This document shows, one piece after another, positions 26,688-35,900 of a DNA stretch of 39,846 nt. The notes under the pieces were generated by a model that saw only the letters and a list, made by a program, of their open reading frames with translations, made no database searches and was not told the origin of the DNA. Position 1 is the stretch's first letter; the number at the start of each line of letters is the position of its first letter. Made by a program: the position numbers and the translations under genes. This DNA comes from Bacteroidia bacterium (GTDB lineage: Bacteria > Bacteroidota > Bacteroidia > B-17B0 > Aurantibacillaceae): NCBI GenBank assembly GCA_026414605.1, contig JAOAIP010000027.1, positions 1 to 39,846 of the forward strand, in the 5' to 3' direction.

Positions 26688-28772
26688 ATGAGTGAAACCA
26701 CTATGTTTGTAAAAACCAAAATATCTGTTGATGTCCTTCAAAAGGCATACCGCTTGATGTATACAGCCAAAACAATGGCGGATGTGTACGAACAAAAAAG
26801 AGAAATTACCTCCAAATATGTGCACGCCACATCGCGCGGACACGAAGCCATCCAATTAGCCACAGGAATGCAACTGTTACCTCACGATTTTGTTTTTCCT
26901 TATTATCGTGATGATGCTATGCTTTTGGGCATAGGACTGACGCCTTATGAGTTGATGTTGCAGTTATTAGCCAAAAAAGACGATCCTTTTTCGGGCGGTA
27001 GAACTTACTATTCACATCCTTCTTTGAGAAGAGAAGATATGCCTAAAATACCTCATCAAAGCAGTGCTACAGGAATGCAAGCCATACCTGCAACAGGAGT
27101 AGCATTGGGCTTTTGGTATCAAGAAAAACAAGGAATACCAAATGAACAAAACGGGCTAAAACCTATAGTCGTTTGCTCATTAGGCGACGGAAGTTGTACC
27201 GAAGGCGAAGTATCCGAAGCATTTCAAATGGCAGTATTAAAAAAATTACCTATACTCTATTTAGTGCAAGACAATAAATGGGATATTTCTGCGTATGCGG
27301 ACGAGGTTAGAGCCCAAGACATTTCTGACTATGCCAAAGGATTCAAAGGATTAGAAACACGAAAAATAGATGGTACGGACTTTATTTTATCCTATAATAC
27401 AATTAAAGAGTGTTTAGAAATTATTCGCAAAGAAAGACGCCCAATGATCATTCACGCTACCGTTCCTTTACTTAATCACCATACATCAGGAGTAAGAAAA
27501 GAATGGTACAGAGATGATTTGGAAGAAGCCGCTAAAAAAGATCCTTTGCCAAAATTAAGAAAACAACTCATTATTCACGGTATTTCTGAAAAAGAAATTG
27601 TTGATTTAGAAAAAGAAGTAGAAAATTATGTTTGGGAAGAATTTAATAAAGCCCTTTCTGCACCTGATCCTGAACCCGAACAAGCCACTCAATACATTTT
27701 TGCTCCTACTCCCATCACAGAAGAAAAAGGCAATCGTTCGCCCGAAGGAAAACAAAAAGTAGTAATGGTAGATTGTGCCTTATTTGCTATTCGGGAACTT
27801 ATGGAAAAACACCCTGAATGTTTGTTATATGGACAAGATGTAGGAAAAAGATTAGGTGGCGTATTTAGAGAAGCCGCTACATTAGCACAAAAATTTGGAG
27901 ATCACAGAGTGTTCAATACGCCTATTCAAGAAGCATTTATTGTTGGATCGACTGTTGGAATGAGTGCAGTGGGCTTAAAACCCATTGTAGAAGTTCAATT
28001 TGCAGATTATATATGGCCAGGATTAAATCAATTGTTTACAGAAGTCAGCCGTTCGTATTATTTAAGTAATGGTAAGTGGCCTGTAAGTATGATACTTCGT
28101 GTTCCAATAGGTGCTTATGGAAGTGGGGGACCTTATCATAGCAGCAGTGTTGAAAGTGTATTAACGAATATAAAAGGAATAAAAATTGCCTACCCAAGCA
28201 ATGCCGCCGATTTGAAAGGATTATTAAAAGCCGCTTATTACGATCCCAATCCTTGCGTCATATTAGAACATAAAGGGCTGTATTGGAGCAAAGTCAAAGG
28301 CACAGAAGATGCTAAAACCATTGAGCCCGACGAAGAATATATACTTCCATTTGGCAAAGCAAGAATGGTACAAACGGCTGATGAAAAATATCAGCAACAA
28401 GGAAAATCTGTTTTAATAATAACGTATGGAATGGGCGTATACTGGGCAAAAAGTGCTTCATCAGACATTAAAAATCAAGTTAGCATTTTAGATTTAAGGA
28501 CATTAGCCCCACTGGATGAAGATGCTATTTTTAATGAAAGTAAAAAACACCATAAAATTATTGTTTTAACCGAAGAATCAAAGTCCAACACTTTTGCACA
28601 AAGCATAGCAGGTCGCATCGTAGAAGAATGCTTTGAATATCTGGATGCACCCGTGAAAGTAATTGGTGCTCTTGATACCCCTGCTATTCCATTAAATGAA
28701 ACATTAGAAAAAACTGTATTGCCTAATTCAGAAAAAGTAAGAAAAGTCATTGATGAGATATTAAGATATTAA
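26688..28772 (+). CDS. 2-oxoacid dehydrogenase E1, fused alpha and beta subunits
   Basis: This 694-aa thiamine-diphosphate enzyme joins E1-alpha (~1-340) and E1-beta (~355-694) in one chain, as is common in Bacteroidota. The alpha half has 'SRGHEAIQLATG' and the ThDP/Mg motif GDGSCTEGE...N (166-196). The beta half has 'GQDVGKRLGGVFREA', 'RVFNTPIQEAFIVGSTVGMSAVG' and 'PYHSSSVE', the usual E1-beta signatures. It decarboxylates a 2-oxoacid, most likely branched-chain or pyruvate-like, and passes the acyl group to an E2. No E2 or E3 gene is adjacent. The gene is divergent from the topoisomerase gene. Confidence 0.92.
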   Translation: MSETTMFVKTKISVDVLQKAYRLMYTAKTMADVYEQKREITSKYVHATSRGHEAIQLATGMQLLPHDFVFPYYRDDAMLLGIGLTPYELMLQLLAKKDDPFSGGRTYYSHPSLRREDMPKIPHQSSATGMQAIPATGVALGFWYQEKQGIPNEQNGLKPIVVCSLGDGSCTEGEVSEAFQMAVLKKLPILYLVQDNKWDISAYADEVRAQDISDYAKGFKGLETRKIDGTDFILSYNTIKECLEIIRKERRPMIIHATVPLLNHHTSGVRKEWYRDDLEEAAKKDPLPKLRKQLIIHGISEKEIVDLEKEVENYVWEEFNKALSAPDPEPEQATQYIFAPTPITEEKGNRSPEGKQKVVMVDCALFAIRELMEKHPECLLYGQDVGKRLGGVFREAATLAQKFGDHRVFNTPIQEAFIVGSTVGMSAVGLKPIVEVQFADYIWPGLNQLFTEVSRSYYLSNGKWPVSMILRVPIGAYGSGGPYHSSSVESVLTNIKGIKIAYPSNAADLKGLLKAAYYDPNPCVILEHKGLYWSKVKGTEDAKTIEPDEEYILPFGKARMVQTADEKYQQQGKSVLIITYGMGVYWAKSASSDIKNQVSILDLRTLAPLDEDAIFNESKKHHKIIVLTEESKSNTFAQSIAGRIVEECFEYLDAPVKVIGALDTPAIPLNETLEKTVLPNSEKVRKVIDEILRY

Positions 28773-28783
28773 AGTAATGTTTA

Positions 28784-29042
28784 CTACTCAGCACTTCAAA
28801 CTTAACCACAAAGAGCACAAAGAAAACTCACACAAAACACACAAAGAAAATAATTAGTTGAAAGTAGAAAGCGAAAAGTAAAAAGTCCCATAGGGACAAG
28901 ACAAAATATAATCTATCAAAGATACTATGTGAACTTTGTGCACATCCTTTGTGTTCTTTGTGGTAAATATAACACACGAGTAACAAAAAAATCAATTTAT
29001 ACTCAAATTGTATTCAATTAAATTCCTATTCAGCACCTCAAA
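28784..29042. repeat. Inverted-repeat element flanked by imperfect direct repeats
   Basis: This is the only stretch of more than 300 bases without a gene (28773-29109). It holds three nested symmetries. First, an inverted pair, ACCACAAAGAGCACAAAG at 28805-28822 and its near-complement at 28947-28964, matches at 17 of 18 bases across 124 bp. Second, the central palindrome GTCCC-ATA-GGGAC lies at 28885-28897. Third, a 17-base direct repeat, CTACTCAGCACTTCAAA at 28784-28800 and a copy at 29026-29042 differing at 2 bases, flanks the whole. Extra CACAAAG-type units lie inside the left arm (28838-28846) and right arm (28934-28940). No ORF or transposase is inside. It resembles a non-autonomous mobile element or a REP-like intergenic repeat; which one is not decidable here. 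Confidence 0.7.
28885..28897. repeat. GTCCC-ATA-GGGAC palindrome inside the repeat element
   Basis: A perfect 5-bp stem with a 3-base loop lies near the middle of the inverted-repeat element. It could form a small hairpin in RNA or bind a dimeric protein, but the stem is short and chance is not excluded. Confidence 0.5.
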
Positions 29043-29070
29043 AAAAGAATTTGCCGAATTAGCCCTATTG

Positions 29071-29102
29071 TTTGTATATTCGCATTTTATTTCTTATATT
29101 TG
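29071..29102 (+). promoter_or_regulatory. Promoter of the 29110 surface-protein gene
   Basis: TTTG at 29071-29074, a 20-bp spacer and TATATTTG at 29095-29102 match the Bacteroidota consensus exactly. The box ends only 7 bases before the ATG at 29110, so the mRNA leader should be a few bases or absent. Confidence 0.72.
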
Positions 29103-29109
29103 TTGCAGT

Positions 29110-31263
29110 ATGAAAAAATCTCTTTTCTATTTTATATCCTTTTTTTTAGTTTTAATTAAAACACATTTTGCTCAATTAAATTTATCCACTACTACTCCCC
29201 CAAAAATAGGCATTAGTGCTGGAAATATGAGTTTTTGGGGAGATGTAGGTGATGTTAACTATCAGCCCCCTCTTACTTCAAGATATGGATTTGAAATAAA
29301 TTTTTCTCATCAACTAACAAATTATCTTCAACTCAATTTTAATTTTCTATATGGAAAATTAAGTGCAGTAGAAAATACTTATTTAAGACACGAAAATTTT
29401 CAATCTGAAATTCGTTACGGTGGATTTTATTTGTTGTATGATTTTGGCAATTTAATTCCTAAAAGATATGCTATTCGTCCTTTTATTTCTGCTGGTGCAG
29501 GTGGTTTTGAATTTTTAAGCAAAAAAGATTTATTTGATAAAAACGGAAATCGTTACTATTACTGGAGTGATGGATCTATTCGCAATTTACCTGAAAATTC
29601 ACCCCAAGCATCACAAGCCGTACATTTAGTAAAAGATTATTATTATGAAACAGATATTCGTGAAAGCAATTTAGATGGTTATGGAAAATATCCCGAAAGG
29701 GCGTGGGCATTTCCAATTGGTGCAGGAGTAGTAATGAAAATCACTAATCATTTTGATTTGAAAATAGGAACAAGTTATTTCTTTACAACTACTGATTACA
29801 TTGATGGCATTGCAAAAGGTGGCCAAGGACTTCGTAAAGGCGATTCTAAAAACGATAAGTGGGTATACTCTTATGTGACCATTCAATATGATTTATTTAT
29901 ACCCAAGAAAAAATCTGAAACACCTGGTGTTGATACATTACCTGATGATTATTTTAAGGATGTTAACTGGATGGCTATTGATAGTGCAGATACCGACGAA
30001 GATGGTGTAAAAGATTGGTTTGATAAATGTCAAGGAACACCTAAAACTGCAAAAGTATACAAAGACGGATGCCCTGAAGACACTGATGGCGATGGCGTTC
30101 CCGATTATTTAGACGAAGAAAATCCTTCGCCAAAAGGATTTGAAGTAAACTTAAAAGGTGTTGCCTTAACCGATGAATACTGGCAAAAATGGTATAATGA
30201 ATATTTTGATTCAACGGGCATCTATCACACCACTGAAGAATACATTGACAATGTAATGGCATTAAAATCAAAAGAAGTAAAAGACGCTAATAAAAAAATT
30301 TATACTGTTGAATTAGCCCGCTATAAAGACGGCGTACCTTCTGATGAAATTGCCTATTTGATGAGTATTGGCGATGTACGTTCAATGACTTTAGAAGATG
30401 GTACTACCGTTGTTTATACTGCAGGTCAATACGAAGATGTAATGTTGGCTATCAAGCGTAGAGATGAATTTAGAGAAGAAGGATTGAAAAAAGCCAATGT
30501 AGGATATTTCAAAAATGATCAATACCACTCACTAACAGATGAAGAATTAAAAGCAGAAATTGAAAATCAAAAAAATAAAAATATCGCAAAATCTGACAAC
30601 AATAATAAAAACCAAACATCTTTACCAAATAACAATACAAACAACACATCTACTACTGAAGAATTTAAAAAAGATGAAATCATTTATCGTGTGCAATTAG
30701 GAGCATTTAAAAGACAAATCTCAAAAGACATATTTAAAAATGTTCCAGGCGGAATTATAGAATTTCAAACAGAAGACGGATTATATAAATATGCAGGCAA
30801 GGCATTTAAAAACTTACAAGATGCAGTTGAATTCCGATCTAAATTAGTTTTAATGGGTTATTCCGACGCATTTGTTACTGCCTACAAAGACAGAAAACGG
30901 ATACCCTTGAGCGAAGCCGGTGCTACAATGATTAGCAAAGAAAAAGAAAACTTAAAAGAAAATGTGGCATTTAGTTCTATTGATAAAAATGCTATTGTAT
31001 TCAAAATACAATTAGGTGCCCTGAAAAAACCTGAAAACATTCAAGAATTTGAAAAGAAAACTTCTCAACTCAAAGACGTCCAAAAACAAAATACAATTTT
31101 AGGATTGTATCGCTTCACATCAGGTCATTTCAATAGTTATGAACAAGCCCAAAAATATCTTCAAGAATTGCATAAAAAAGGATTTGAAGATGCTTTCATT
31201 ATTGCAACGTTTAATAATGAACTCATCCCCGTTCAAGACGCTATAGAACTTTTAAAACTGTAA
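29110..31263 (+). CDS. Outer-membrane barrel / TSP3 / SPOR-like repeat protein
   Basis: This is a 717-aa envelope protein. The start at 29110 is chosen because it gives a clear signal peptide (MKKSLFYFISF..., cut after HFAQ) and sits directly below a consensus promoter; a longer frame opens at 29008 but would begin inside the promoter and repeat element. A beta-barrel-like domain (~30-270) is followed by thrombospondin type 3 calcium repeats (~294-335, 'DTDEDGVKDWFDKC', 'DTDGDGVPDYLDE') and three SPOR-like segments (~396-465, ~525-600, ~631-705). The segments share 'V.LGA(F/L)K...' openings and 'YA...(F/Y)...A..F...L...GY.DAF' endings. SPOR domains usually bind septal peptidoglycan. An asparagine/lysine-rich linker lies near 490-520. 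Confidence 0.85.
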   Translation: MKKSLFYFISFFLVLIKTHFAQLNLSTTTPPKIGISAGNMSFWGDVGDVNYQPPLTSRYGFEINFSHQLTNYLQLNFNFLYGKLSAVENTYLRHENFQSEIRYGGFYLLYDFGNLIPKRYAIRPFISAGAGGFEFLSKKDLFDKNGNRYYYWSDGSIRNLPENSPQASQAVHLVKDYYYETDIRESNLDGYGKYPERAWAFPIGAGVVMKITNHFDLKIGTSYFFTTTDYIDGIAKGGQGLRKGDSKNDKWVYSYVTIQYDLFIPKKKSETPGVDTLPDDYFKDVNWMAIDSADTDEDGVKDWFDKCQGTPKTAKVYKDGCPEDTDGDGVPDYLDEENPSPKGFEVNLKGVALTDEYWQKWYNEYFDSTGIYHTTEEYIDNVMALKSKEVKDANKKIYTVELARYKDGVPSDEIAYLMSIGDVRSMTLEDGTTVVYTAGQYEDVMLAIKRRDEFREEGLKKANVGYFKNDQYHSLTDEELKAEIENQKNKNIAKSDNNNKNQTSLPNNNTNNTSTTEEFKKDEIIYRVQLGAFKRQISKDIFKNVPGGIIEFQTEDGLYKYAGKAFKNLQDAVEFRSKLVLMGYSDAFVTAYKDRKRIPLSEAGATMISKEKENLKENVAFSSIDKNAIVFKIQLGALKKPENIQEFEKKTSQLKDVQKQNTILGLYRFTSGHFNSYEQAQKYLQELHKKGFEDAFIIATFNNELIPVQDAIELLKL

Positions 31264-31352
31264 TCTTTCTTACTCACATTTTGTTAACAAATTATCCTAC
31301 AGCAGATTTTAAGCTTAATCAAAATTTTAATTAATTACTAAAATTTAAAATG

Positions 31353-31360
31353 TAAATTTG
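31353..31360 (+). promoter_or_regulatory. -7 promoter element for trigger factor gene
   Basis: TAAATTTG at 31353-31360 matches TAnnTTTG and lies 23 bases before the ATG at 31384. No clear TTTG is found at the right distance upstream; a TTTT at 31325-31328 is the nearest candidate. Confidence 0.4.
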
Positions 31361-31383
31361 CGGCTTCATTTAAAAAAACATCT

Positions 31384-32841
31384 ATGAGCAGTACGACATT
31401 AAATGCTGAAAAAATCGTCATTCAACCCGAAATTATTAAAACAGAAATTATTCTCTCTTCTTCAGAACTTAATCAAGAAAAAGAGAAACAACTTAAACAT
31501 ATTCAAAAACACATCCAACTTCCAGGATTCCGACCCGGCAAAACCCCAATGAGCATTGTAAAAAAGAAATACGGATCTATGGCTTTTTATGAAGCACTTG
31601 AAGAATTATTAAAAGATAAAACTAAAGAAACTCTTCATGCACAAGTAGATACACCACTTTATTATGTTTATGATTTTGATGCCATTGGCGAAATTAAAGA
31701 TGAAAACAAAGACATCAAGGTTGGTCTTGAAATGCTTATTGAACCAAAAGTCAATATTGATGTACATAATAGAGAATTAGAATTAGTCAAATACACCTTT
31801 ACTGAAAATCAAAGAAAAATTTTTTCTGATTTAATCATCTTGTACAACTTTGTATCAGAAGGTAATTCAGAAATTTTAGATAACTTTAATACTTATTTTA
31901 TCCTTAATTTAGAAGTAGAAAAAACATCATCAGCCAATTCTGAAGATGCATCAAAAAAAGAAAAAGCCACATTCCCTTTGTTTATTCACCGATTTGAATT
32001 TGAACTTTATGGATTGAATGCATTTTTATCCCCTCCATTAGAAAAAGGTAAATCCTATCCCGTTGACCTTCAAAAATGGATAGAAATACTGAAAAGTCAT
32101 CCTCAAAGTAGTGAAGCATTTTTTTTAAATAAATTAAACGAATTTACAAGTGAAGGAGAAACCACAGTCAATATTAAAATCATAGATATTATTAAGTGCG
32201 ACAATTTTTCTGAAAAATTAAACATTGATGACATAAGAAAAGTTTTAAAACTAAATGAAAATGATGAAGTAAATTTAGATATTCTTTACACAAAATTAAA
32301 TGAAATTATTGACATTGTGGGCGACTATTTTAGTGGAATAGAAAACATTAGGAGAATTAATGAATTTATTAATAGTTTATTTGAAGTAAAAATACCTGAT
32401 CATTTCATTGAGAAATTATACAAGTTACATCTGAAAGAAGAAGATAGAGAGTCCACCTCAATAGAATTATTTAAATTAAGTTTAGAAAAGGATATTGAGA
32501 AAAAAATTACAAGAAATCTTTTGCCCAATACCTTCTCTAACCCCATAGAAAATGAAGAATTTATCAATAATATTGCAAAATATTATTTGGTTGACAGTTT
32601 AGTATCAAAATTATATTTTATTGAATTAGAATCCGTCAAGAATTTTATTTTGAAAACAATACAAAACGCTTCTAATGATGAGTATGCAGAACGTATCCTT
32701 AACGATTATATTTCAAAAGATGCTATTTTTACAATTCCTAAAAAAATTGAAAAAGACATTACCGTTCACTACAAATTAGAAAACATCAATAAGGTTCATA
32801 TTGTTGAATACCTCGGTATTAAAGAAGAAACCTTTGCTTAA
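31384..32841 (+). CDS. tig: Trigger factor, divergent Bacteroidota type
   Basis: This 485-aa ribosome-associated chaperone has the ribosome-docking loop intact near residues 47-62 ('LPGFRPGKTPMSIVKKKYG'), which binds L23 at the tunnel exit. The middle part, where the FKBP-type peptidyl-prolyl isomerase domain sits in other phyla, is not recognisable as FKBP. The C-terminal part is helical, consistent with the cradle arms. This loss is a known trend in Bacteroidota trigger factors. It is a single-gene unit with a strong downstream terminator. clpP/clpX do not follow. Confidence 0.85.
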   Translation: MSSTTLNAEKIVIQPEIIKTEIILSSSELNQEKEKQLKHIQKHIQLPGFRPGKTPMSIVKKKYGSMAFYEALEELLKDKTKETLHAQVDTPLYYVYDFDAIGEIKDENKDIKVGLEMLIEPKVNIDVHNRELELVKYTFTENQRKIFSDLIILYNFVSEGNSEILDNFNTYFILNLEVEKTSSANSEDASKKEKATFPLFIHRFEFELYGLNAFLSPPLEKGKSYPVDLQKWIEILKSHPQSSEAFFLNKLNEFTSEGETTVNIKIIDIIKCDNFSEKLNIDDIRKVLKLNENDEVNLDILYTKLNEIIDIVGDYFSGIENIRRINEFINSLFEVKIPDHFIEKLYKLHLKEEDRESTSIELFKLSLEKDIEKKITRNLLPNTFSNPIENEEFINNIAKYYLVDSLVSKLYFIELESVKNFILKTIQNASNDEYAERILNDYISKDAIFTIPKKIEKDITVHYKLENINKVHIVEYLGIKEETFA

Positions 32842-32859
32842 TATAATTCTTCATAAGTA

Positions 32860-32889
32860 AAAAAGATCCCCTAATAAGGGGATCTTTTT
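32860..32889. terminator. Bidirectional terminator between tig and the 1209-aa gene
   Basis: An 8-bp stem (GATCCCCT at 32865-32872 and AGGGGATC at 32877-32884, loop AATA) is extended by an A run on the left and a T run on the right. It can therefore end transcription of tig (+) and of the convergent surface-protein gene (-, stop at 32937). Confidence 0.92.
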
Positions 32890-32936
32890 CGTTTTAAATA
32901 ATGCGCATTTACTTAAAAGTATTTCTTTGCAAACAA

Positions 32937-35900
32937 CTACTCCATCAGCGTCAAATATCCTTTATATTCTTTTACTTCACCATTAAGCAATGTACATTTA
33001 ATTAAGTAAAAGTAAGTTCCCGTTGGGGCTTTGGCATTATTTTTTAAGTATCCATTCCAACCTGTATTCACATCATTCCATTCAAATAATAATACCCCCC
33101 ATCTATCAAATATCTTTCCTTCAAAATCCTTTATACTTTTTGACCGCACTTTAAATACATCATTAGTACCATCTCCATTAGGTGTAAAAACATTGGGTAT
33201 TTCAATATTAAAGTTATCTTGAATAGATATGCATTTTGTAATCGTATCACTACAATAATTAACAGTATCAACGGCTGTGAGTAAAATACAATAAGTTCCT
33301 TCATTACTATAAGAATGATTGATATTGGTAGAATAGGTAGAAAGCGTATTACTATCTCCAAAATTCCAAATATACAATTGAGCCCCTGTAGAAGTATTGA
33401 TAATTGAGATGTTTTCATTAGAATACGCTTGCGATGGAATACTAAAAGATGCTGTCGGAATTGGTATTACATTAATTGTAAATGGCTGAGATACAGATAA
33501 ACACATATTTGTATAAGTGCCTTTTGCTACCACTGTGTATATTCCAATAGTATTGAAACAATATGAATTTGCGTTTACATAACCATTTCCATCACCATAA
33601 TTAAATTGCACATTTGTATAATTACTTGGCAAATAAGTAAAAGAAATACAATTGTTTTGACACACTAAAGAGTTGGTAGATGTTATACTTAAATTAGGTG
33701 CTGTAAGTACAATTACATTGGTTGTTTTAGTATCTAAGCATCCATTAATCTGTCCAACTACTGTATAGATACTTGTAGACGAAGGAGAAACTACGATTGA
33801 ACTTGTCAATGCCCCTGTATTCCATGTATATGAACTTGCCCCCGATGCAACAAGTGTCGCACTCTGACCACTACATATGGTGGAACTATTTACAGTAATC
33901 GTTGGCAATGGAGTTACTATTACTTGTGTCGTTTGTGATGATACACAACCTGAACTTGTTCCATTTACAGTATAATTTGTACTACTCGTTGGAGAAACAA
34001 CTATGCTATTCGTATTCGCCCCTGTATTCCATGTATATGAACTTGCCCCTGATGCAATAAGCGTAGCACTCTGACCACTGCATATGGTAGAACTATTTAC
34101 AGTAATTGTTGGTAATGGAGTTACTATTACTTGTGTCGTTTGCGATGACACACAACCTGAACTTGTTCCATTCACAGTATAATTTGTACTACTCGTTGGA
34201 GAAACAACTATACTATTCGTATTCGCCCCTGTATTCCAAGTATATGAACTTGATCCTGATGCAATAAGTGTCGCACTTTGACCACTGCATATTGTAGAAC
34301 TATTTACGGTTATTGTTGGATTAGGATTAACAATCACTTGTGTTGTTTTCGTATCTGTACAACCTACTACACCGCCACTTACTGTATAAGTAGTATTTGA
34401 TGACGGTGATACAACAATACTACTTGTTGTTGCACCAGTATTCCATGTGTATGAAACTGCCCCCGATGCAACAAGTGTCGCACTCTGACCACTGCATATG
34501 GTAGAACTATTTACAGTAATCGTTGGCAATGGAGTTACTATTACTTGTGTCGTTTGTGATGATACACAACCTGAACTTGTTCCACTCACAGTATAATTTG
34601 TACTACTCGTTGGAGAAACAACTATGCTATTCGTATTCGCCCCAATATTCCATGTATATGAACTTGCCCCTGATGCAATAAGCGTAGCACTCTGACCACT
34701 ACATATTGTAGAACTATTTACAGTTATTGTTGGATTTGGATTAACAGTGATCGTTAAAATACCACGATATAATCCTGGACAAGTACCGGCGTAGTAAGTA
34801 TACGTTCCAGCAACAGAAAATGCAGGTAAAGACAAAACACTTCCTGTTGCAATAGAAGATGTACTTGTATAGGATGAATACCAAAATATAGTATTATTCG
34901 TATTTGTAGAAATAGCAGTAGCCGTTACAGGACTTCCAATACAAACACTAATAGTGGATGGAGATATTGATAGTAATTCTGGTGGTGTTAATGTATTAGT
35001 AACAATACCTGATCCACCTTTTGTAGCACCATTGGGTGGAAAATTATTATCAATTTGACAACCATTAGATCCACTTAAGTACTGTACAATTCCATTATTT
35101 CCACCAGAAACATTTGTATTTGGGATAGTTACATTACTTCCAATATATCCACCACCTCCCCCACCACCAGGTCCATAAGCATCATTTGGAGAACCAAATA
35201 TATAACCCGATTTCATTTGTTGATTACCTCCATTCCCTCCCTTTGCAGTGACGGTTGGAGACCCAACAACGGGATTGGGAGTTTTAATAATAATAGCACC
35301 ACCACCGCCACCACCACCTGCCCCATCTCTCCCTGTTAAATCATTAATATTAGGCGTTGGTGTTGAAGTATTGTAGCCATCTCTACCATTTGCAGTAATA
35401 ATTCCATTAGCAATGATTCTACCATAATTAAGAATGAAAATGATGCCTCCACCACTTCCTCCTCTTCCTCCGTAATTATTATCTGCATCTCCTGCACCAC
35501 CACCTCCCCCCAAAAACACTCTACCCGAAGCATAATCCAATGGTCTTCCACCTAAACCACCATTATTGCTTCTTCCATCACCTCCCCAATTTGAATAATC
35601 ATTTGGACCATATACTAAAGGGTCTTTATTAGAATTAGAATAAGTATATCCCCCTCTACCACCACCAGAAGAAACATTAGAAGCAAAACCTGGTGTTTCT
35701 AAATTCCAAGCCGTCACCCACGATGGATTAGACACATCTGGATTCCCTTTTCCATTCCAATTAGAGGTATCCCCTGCATTAGCCCCACCACCGCCTCCAG
35801 CATTTACTGCATTACCACCGCCGCCTCCATTGGCTACAGCCCCTTTTCCAAATCTTCCGGAAAATTGTGTAGCATAAACCCCTGTATCACCTGCAATACT

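Noticed and set aside
29008-29109. 34-codon N-terminal extension of the barrel/SPOR-like protein
   Set aside because: It would start inside the repeat element and promoter and would bury the signal peptide; the ATG at 29110 fits both the promoter and the signal peptide.
33699-34733. CRISPR-like array in the region of regular repeats
   Set aside because: The period is 207 bp, in frame and coding, without spacers; it is a protein repeat.
35336-35551. Antisense ORF over the glycine-rich region
   Set aside because: It is a compositional shadow of the GGN-rich frame with a low-complexity product.
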